This document shows, piece after piece, positions 15,972-19,637 of a stretch of 19,637 bases of DNA (the first letter of the stretch is position 1; every line of letters starts with the position of its first letter). Origin of the DNA: an uncultured Prevotellaceae bacterium (GTDB lineage: Bacteria > Bacteroidota > Bacteroidia > Bacteroidales > Bacteroidaceae); the NCBI GenBank assembly GCA_946539475.1, contig CAMNHM010000038.1, positions 1-19,637 of the forward strand. Direction: 5' to 3'. Both the position numbers and the translations under genes were made by a program. The notes beneath the pieces are model-generated. The model worked only from the letters and a program-made list of their open reading frames with translations. It searched no databases and was not told the DNA's origin.

Positions 15972-16117
15972 GATTAGTTTTACCATAACTAACATTGTTC
16001 CAAAAAATCTTTGCTAGAGCAATCACTGCTTGGCAAAAAAACAACTACTAACTAACAACTAAACTTATGAAGAATTCTTTTATCTTCTTTTGCTTTGCAA
16101 TAACTTTGTCTCGATTG
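15926..16117 (-). ncRNA. Candidate ~190-nt independent small RNA (6S/Bacteroidales-1-like?)
   Basis: This intergenic minus-strand unit has its own promoter-like -7 box (16131-16124) and a hairpin plus T-rich 3' end. Between them lie nested complementary blocks: TTAGTT (16055-16050) with AACTAA (15979-15974), TTGTT (16044-16040) with AACAA (15999-15995), TTTGC (16037-16033) with GCAAA (16014-16010), and AGCA/TGCT (16030-16027/16021-16018) closing the loop GTGAT. The blocks are separated by asymmetric internal loops, one of 2 against 10 bases. A long, bubble-interrupted rod of this size with its own promoter and terminator resembles 6S RNA and, from recall, the Bacteroidales-1 RNA family. The short reading frame across it (16044-15820) has no convincing protein features. 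The family identity is inference. Confidence 0.45.
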
Positions 16118-16123
16118 ACGATG

Positions 16124-16131
16124 CAAAGGTA
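16124..16131 (-). promoter_or_regulatory. -7 element for the candidate small RNA
   Basis: The minus strand reads TACCTTTG (16131-16124), matching TAnnTTTG. No clear -33 box is present around 16150. The expected transcript start is about 16117. Confidence 0.45.
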
Positions 16132-16228
16132 CACACTTTCTTCCGAACTGGTTATCGCTGGTGTTTCCTATACTTTTCTTTTTGAATCGTACGTGTCATG
16201 TGTAACATTTGATAGGTATTGAGGTTTC

Positions 16229-16251
16229 AAAATAAGAAAAGTGGCCCACTT
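16229..16251 (-). terminator. Terminator downstream of GH43
   Basis: The minus strand has AAGTG-GGC-CACTT (16251-16239) immediately after the GH43 stop, followed by TTCTTATTTT (16238-16229). The stem is short but well placed. It separates GH43 transcription from the small-RNA unit that starts about 110 bases later. Confidence 0.5.
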
Positions 16252-16252
16252 G

Positions 16253-18325
16253 CTAGTTGATCAGGAAGATTTTTGTCTGCCCGCCATACGTAGCCTTGAT
16301 GGTGGCACGGCCCTCAACGATGGGGCTGATGTCGAACTTCACACCGCTGATGTCGGCTGTCGCCTCGAGCTTGCTGCCCTTCAGCAGGCGTCCGTACACC
16401 TGGTAGCGATTCTGCTCGGCAAAGCCGTTCAGGGCGTTGAAGCGGATGGGCGTATCGGGGATGTTCAGCCGCTGGCCGTCGGCGGTGATGGTCACCTGCG
16501 GCACTTGGGGCGCCTTGCAGGCATAGCCCGACTTGCCAAAGCCGATGCCGTGGAGGTCGAAGAGTCCCTGCGGGCGCTGTTGGCCCTGCTGCGGCCGCCT
16601 GCCGCCCCACTGCCCCTGCGGTTGCTGTGGCTGTTGCACCTCGGGGCCCTCGGCCAGGAGGTAGATGGCATGCTTGCCCGTGAGTCCCTCGACGGCGGGC
16701 ACGTTGACGACGAAGCCGGTCTTCTCGCGCCGTGCGTCGGCGGGCACTTCGAGTGCGGCTATCTCCTTACCCTTCCAGGGGTCGTCGATCAGCACGCGGA
16801 TCTTGAAGGCTCCGCGGCCGCTGGGCGTCAGGTAGAAAGTCATGTTCGTGCCGTCGCCCTGTCTCGTGCCCTCGAAGGCCTTCACGCCTTTCGTGTCCTG
16901 TGCCAGGCCGCCGAAACCGAAGTATTTGAAGCCTACAATGCCGCCGTTCTGTATGCCGGCGAGGTCCATCGAGTTGTTCCATACGTCGTGGTTGTCCTGC
17001 ATCCAGTTGTTGGCCCCCGGACCGTAGACGAAGCAGGCATAGCCGGCGCTGTAGTAGGCATAGGGCGGAAGCCCGAATATCTGGAAGCCCTCGCTGGTCA
17101 CCTCGGCACCCGTATACTCGTTGCCGTCGCTGGCCTTTGCCGTCCACTCGTTAACACCTTTGCCCTTGACGCCGGGGTTGAAGGGGTCGTAGCCCGTGAT
17201 TCTCACCGTTCCGCCTTTGGCAACGGGCTTCTTGTCCCACGTGATCTTCACCGGTGCCACCATCGACTGGCGGGCATTGCCGAAGCCGCGTGGCGGACGG
17301 TGGTAGAAGACGTACCACTGGCCGTTGATTTCCTCGATCGAGCCGTGGGTGTTATGGGCGAAGTTGGTGGTGATGAGCTTCGAGCCGTCCTCGTTGGGCA
17401 CCACGCCGCGCGAGTCGACCAGCACGCCCCCCGAGCGCCACGGACCCAGTGGCGAGTCGCCGTAGGCATAGCGCAGGGCGCTGTTGGTATTGCCCAGCCC
17501 ATACTCCTTGCCGGAGTAGCCGCTAAACACCATCACGTATTTATTTCCCACCTTACGGATGGAGGAAGCCTCGAAAAAGTTGAAGTCCAGCGGATCCTGA
17601 CCCTCGTAGAGGGCTTTGTACTGGCTGCCGGGGCGGTCGAGCAGACGGCCGTCGGCACTGCTGGCGGGGATGAAGGGGTCGATGGGCTCGGTGCCCTCAC
17701 GCTTGGAGTACATCGTGTTTTGGTCGAGCTCCACGGCCGTGGAGTGCTGGAAACCATAGAAGACATAGGCGCGGAAGCCACGATCGTAGTCCTTGTCCTT
17801 CTTGTCGGTGACGTACTCGATGTACACCGAGGGGTCGAAGTCAATCATCGAGCCAGGCACGCACTGCCTACCGTCCTCCGTCACGTTGATCGGCGTGAAC
17901 GGACCGTTGGGACGGTCGCCCTTGCAGACCATCGCCACACGGCGGTTGCCACGTGAGTGGGGGTAGAGGTAGTAGGTCTTCTTGCCCGTGGCCTTATCCT
18001 TCACCTCGACAAGGTCGGGGGCGAACATCGTGTCCCACTGTCCGTCGACGTACCATGTGAAGATCGGACCTTCGTCGCGCCATTGCGACAGATCCTCGAC
18101 GGGTGCCGACCACATGCGGATGTCGGGGCCGCAGTAGGCGGAGTAGTTCACGTCGTGCGAACCAATAATGTACGCGCGATACTTCCCGGGCTGGTCGGGA
18201 TCCTCGAACACGCGGGGCTCGCCGTCGGGCACGTGCTCCCACAGTGGCAGATAGGGGTTCTGGGCGGTGGCCGTCAGTGTCGTGGCGAGTATCGCCATAA
18301 GCAGTCTCAGTGTCTTTCTCATCAT
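16253..18325 (-). CDS. GH43-type glycosidase with carbohydrate-binding-like C-terminal region
   Basis: This 690-residue protein has a signal peptide (~1-22, ending TATAQ). Residues ~30-370 form a five-bladed propeller of the GH43 type. Candidate catalytic residues are the Asp in FEDPDQ (D42), the Asp in FDPSVYIEYV (D164) and E252 in FFEASSIRKV. Residues ~425-600 resemble a CBM6-like beta-sandwich (AGYACFVYGPGANNWMQDNH...), interrupted near its end by a Gln/Pro/Gly-rich stretch (561-588). A last ~90-residue beta domain is not recognised. GH43 enzymes usually remove arabinose, xylose or galactose from plant polysaccharides; the substrate cannot be read from sequence. The second Met (18322) is an equally possible start. 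It precedes the small-RNA unit and the hybrid regulator, and is a plausible regulatory target. Confidence 0.9.
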   Translation of the reverse strand: MMRKTLRLLMAILATTLTATAQNPYLPLWEHVPDGEPRVFEDPDQPGKYRAYIIGSHDVNYSAYCGPDIRMWSAPVEDLSQWRDEGPIFTWYVDGQWDTMFAPDLVEVKDKATGKKTYYLYPHSRGNRRVAMVCKGDRPNGPFTPINVTEDGRQCVPGSMIDFDPSVYIEYVTDKKDKDYDRGFRAYVFYGFQHSTAVELDQNTMYSKREGTEPIDPFIPASSADGRLLDRPGSQYKALYEGQDPLDFNFFEASSIRKVGNKYVMVFSGYSGKEYGLGNTNSALRYAYGDSPLGPWRSGGVLVDSRGVVPNEDGSKLITTNFAHNTHGSIEEINGQWYVFYHRPPRGFGNARQSMVAPVKITWDKKPVAKGGTVRITGYDPFNPGVKGKGVNEWTAKASDGNEYTGAEVTSEGFQIFGLPPYAYYSAGYACFVYGPGANNWMQDNHDVWNNSMDLAGIQNGGIVGFKYFGFGGLAQDTKGVKAFEGTRQGDGTNMTFYLTPSGRGAFKIRVLIDDPWKGKEIAALEVPADARREKTGFVVNVPAVEGLTGKHAIYLLAEGPEVQQPQQPQGQWGGRRPQQGQQRPQGLFDLHGIGFGKSGYACKAPQVPQVTITADGQRLNIPDTPIRFNALNGFAEQNRYQVYGRLLKGSKLEATADISGVKFDISPIVEGRATIKATYGGQTKIFLIN

Positions 18326-18370
18326 TTCTCGATTTTTGGGGGGAGGTTACTGATTATTGTTTGCGGATGC

Positions 18371-18378
18371 AAAGTTAG
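18371..18378 (-). promoter_or_regulatory. -7 element of the GH43 gene
   Basis: The minus strand reads TAACTTTG (18378-18371), an exact TAnnTTTG match 45 bases before the start at 18325. The -33 region is weak, as expected for an activator-dependent promoter. No direct-repeat operator was identified by eye. Confidence 0.6.
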
Positions 18379-18492
18379 CGGTTTTTCCTCCAACGGCCTA
18401 GCTGATATGTTTCATGTTCTTTGCTATTTGTATCTCAGGAACTCGGTGGCGTCTTTTTATTCTCTGCCACGAGCACATGTCAGAGGCCGACG

Positions 18493-18558
18493 CTTCCGAC
18501 GGCATCGGAACGGCCTTCCGACGGCATAGGAAGCGCCTTCCGACGGCAGCGGAAAGAA
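18493..18558. repeat. Three tandem 22-bp palindromic repeats
   Basis: Units at 18493-18514, 18515-18536 and 18537-18558 all begin CTTCCGACGGCA. Each holds a small inverted repeat, TTCCG...CGGAA in units 1 and 3 and TTCC...GGAA in unit 2, so each can form a mini-hairpin. They lie between two divergently transcribed genes (18326-18669), a stretch in which nothing else except the two promoters was found. Confidence 0.8.
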
Positions 18559-18653
18559 GAGGCTGAGGAACAGCCTTGCCCAACGTTGCGGCCTTTTGGC
18601 CCTACGTCGTGAAATAAGGTATGCGTGCTGTGCTTCGTTTGAAAAAATTTGAT

Positions 18654-18661
18654 TACCTTTG
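18654..18661 (+). promoter_or_regulatory. -7 element almost abutting the start codon of the last gene
   Basis: TACCTTTG matches the consensus and ends only 8 bases before the ATG at 18670. If used, transcription would begin within a few bases of the start codon, giving a leaderless or nearly leaderless mRNA. The -33 region is poorly defined; TTTG at 18638-18641 is too close. Confidence 0.5.
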
Positions 18662-18669
18662 CAGCCGGA

Positions 18670-19559
18670 ATGAAGAGAATCGTGACTTTTACATTGAGCC
18701 TGCTTCTGGCGCTGGCAGCGCTGTCACAGCAGCATTTCCCGCAGCAGATTCCTGCGGGCGACTATAGCGGCATTTGCGCGCTGGGTGACAACCTCTATGC
18801 GGTGGTCGACGACAAGGCGTCGGAAGACGGTTTCTGGGTGTTCCGGCTGGTTGCCGACACTGTTGCGGGGCGCATCACGGAGGCTGAGAACATGGGCTTC
18901 CGCTCCACTGGCAAGGAGAATCGTGACATGGAGGGGGTGTGCTATCGCCGCTCGACACAGACACTGTTCATCAGTGGCGAGGCGGACAACGAGGTGTACG
19001 AGTACCGTCTCGACGGACAGCGGACGGGCCGGCGGCTGGCTATGCCCCCTGCCTTTAAAAAGGCCCGCGGCAACAAGGGGCTGGAGGCGCTGGCGTACGA
19101 CGAGGGTAGTCACCGCTTCTTCACCACTACCGAACGCCCCCTTCCTGGCGACACGCTGTTGCGCATCCAGTCGTTCGGTGACGACCTTCAGCCACGCCGA
19201 CAATATCTTTACCGTCCCGACGCGGCCATCAGCAGGAAGTACTATCATGGGGTGTCGGCATTATGCGCCATGGGCGATGGCCGTCTGTTGGTGCTGGAGC
19301 GGCAGGTGTACGTGCCGAGGCTGAAGCTCGAGGCGAAGACGGTGGTGCGTATCTACGAGGTGAGCCCAGGGTCGGAGGAGATGCTGGAGAAGACGCTGCT
19401 GAGGGAGTTTACGACGCGGCTGACGCTTACGGGTCGTCGCTTTGCCAACTACGAGGGCTTGTGTCATCTTGGGGACGGCTGGCTGCTGATGGTGGCCGAC
19501 TCGCAGCATCAGTATCGGGGCGTGCTCCGTGACTGGTTCTTTTTAGTGAAAGGAGATTA

Positions 19560-19560
<1 letters not shown>
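18670..19560 (+). CDS. Secreted phytase-family esterase-like protein
   Basis: The 296-residue protein has a signal peptide (MKRIVTFTLSLLLALAALS, cleavage near residue 19) and a beta-propeller-like body. Features typical of the esterase-like activity of phytase family are SGICALGDNLYAVVDD (~34-49), ENRDMEGVCY (~84-93), KGLEALAYDE (~135-144) and RRFANYEGLCHLGDGWLLMV (~257-276). The repeated EG/EA motifs could ligate metal. A periplasmic phosphoesterase acting on an organic phosphate is likely, but the substrate is unproven. The frame is open 7 codons further upstream at a non-ATG start, but the ATG at 18670 begins the signal peptide. The stop codon's last G is the first base of a heptamer array. 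It stands alone, divergent from GH43. Confidence 0.85.

Positions 19561-19637
<77 letters not shown>

Noticed and set aside
15820..16044. 74-residue minus-strand frame upstream of the hybrid regulator
   Set aside because: It overlaps the candidate small RNA, its terminator and the regulator promoter, and has no domain or plausible signal.
16241..17956. 571-residue plus-strand open frame
   Set aside because: It lies entirely opposite the GH43 gene, is rich in Ala/Val/Gly/Leu/His as expected of an antisense frame in GC-rich DNA, has no recognisable domain, and GH43 has clear motifs.

Overview
The window looks like a chromosomal segment of a Bacteroidales bacterium, most likely Prevotella or a close relative. 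The evidence is several promoters with the Bacteroidota -7 element TAnnTTTG, a one-piece hybrid two-component regulator, GH97 and GH43 enzymes, a FimB/Mfa2-type lipoprotein, a TonB-plug/MG2-like giant-protein fragment, and a fairly high GC content. No tRNA, rRNA, CRISPR array, integrase or transposase was seen. The species assignment is inference.

Layout. 1-2147 (+) is the 3' part of a large envelope protein. 2148-2562 is a gene-free convergent junction holding a 22-bp tandem duplication and a 261-bp, almost perfectly symmetric palindrome built from an 11-bp motif. 6477-2563 (-) is a tight four-gene operon (gaps of 23-28 bp): a GHMP sugar kinase that looks like a galacturonokinase rather than a galactokinase, a FimB/Mfa2-like lipoprotein, a small sugar-1-phosphate nucleotidyltransferase and a UDP-glucuronate 4-epimerase. 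Read together, the three enzymes make a plausible uronic-acid salvage route: galacturonate to galacturonate-1-P to UDP-galacturonate, interconverted with UDP-glucuronate. A divergent promoter region (6478-6672) separates this operon from a small helical-repeat gene at 6673-7275 (+).

That small gene faces, tail to tail, a gene (7950-7291, -) whose first ~77 residues are a clear paralogue of its N-terminus but which continues into a YraN/UPF0102 nuclease-like domain. Further along the minus strand come a GH97 glycosidase (9917-7971), an LTA-synthase-like membrane phosphotransferase/sulfatase-fold protein (11813-10017), a 1315-residue hybrid two-component regulator (15797-11850) and a GH43 enzyme with a carbohydrate-binding-like tail (18325-16253). 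The regulator and glycosidases suggest a glycan-utilisation locus, although no SusC/SusD pair lies in the window.

Between GH43 and the regulator, 15926-16117 (-) has its own promoter-like element, a nested bubble-containing fold and a hairpin plus T-rich tail. This is a candidate ~190-nt independent small RNA, possibly a 6S/Bacteroidales-1-type RNA. The right end carries three 22-bp palindromic tandem repeats, a secreted phytase-family esterase-like protein whose promoter nearly abuts its ATG (possible leaderless mRNA), and an 11-unit heptamer array that begins at the last base of its stop codon and runs off the window.
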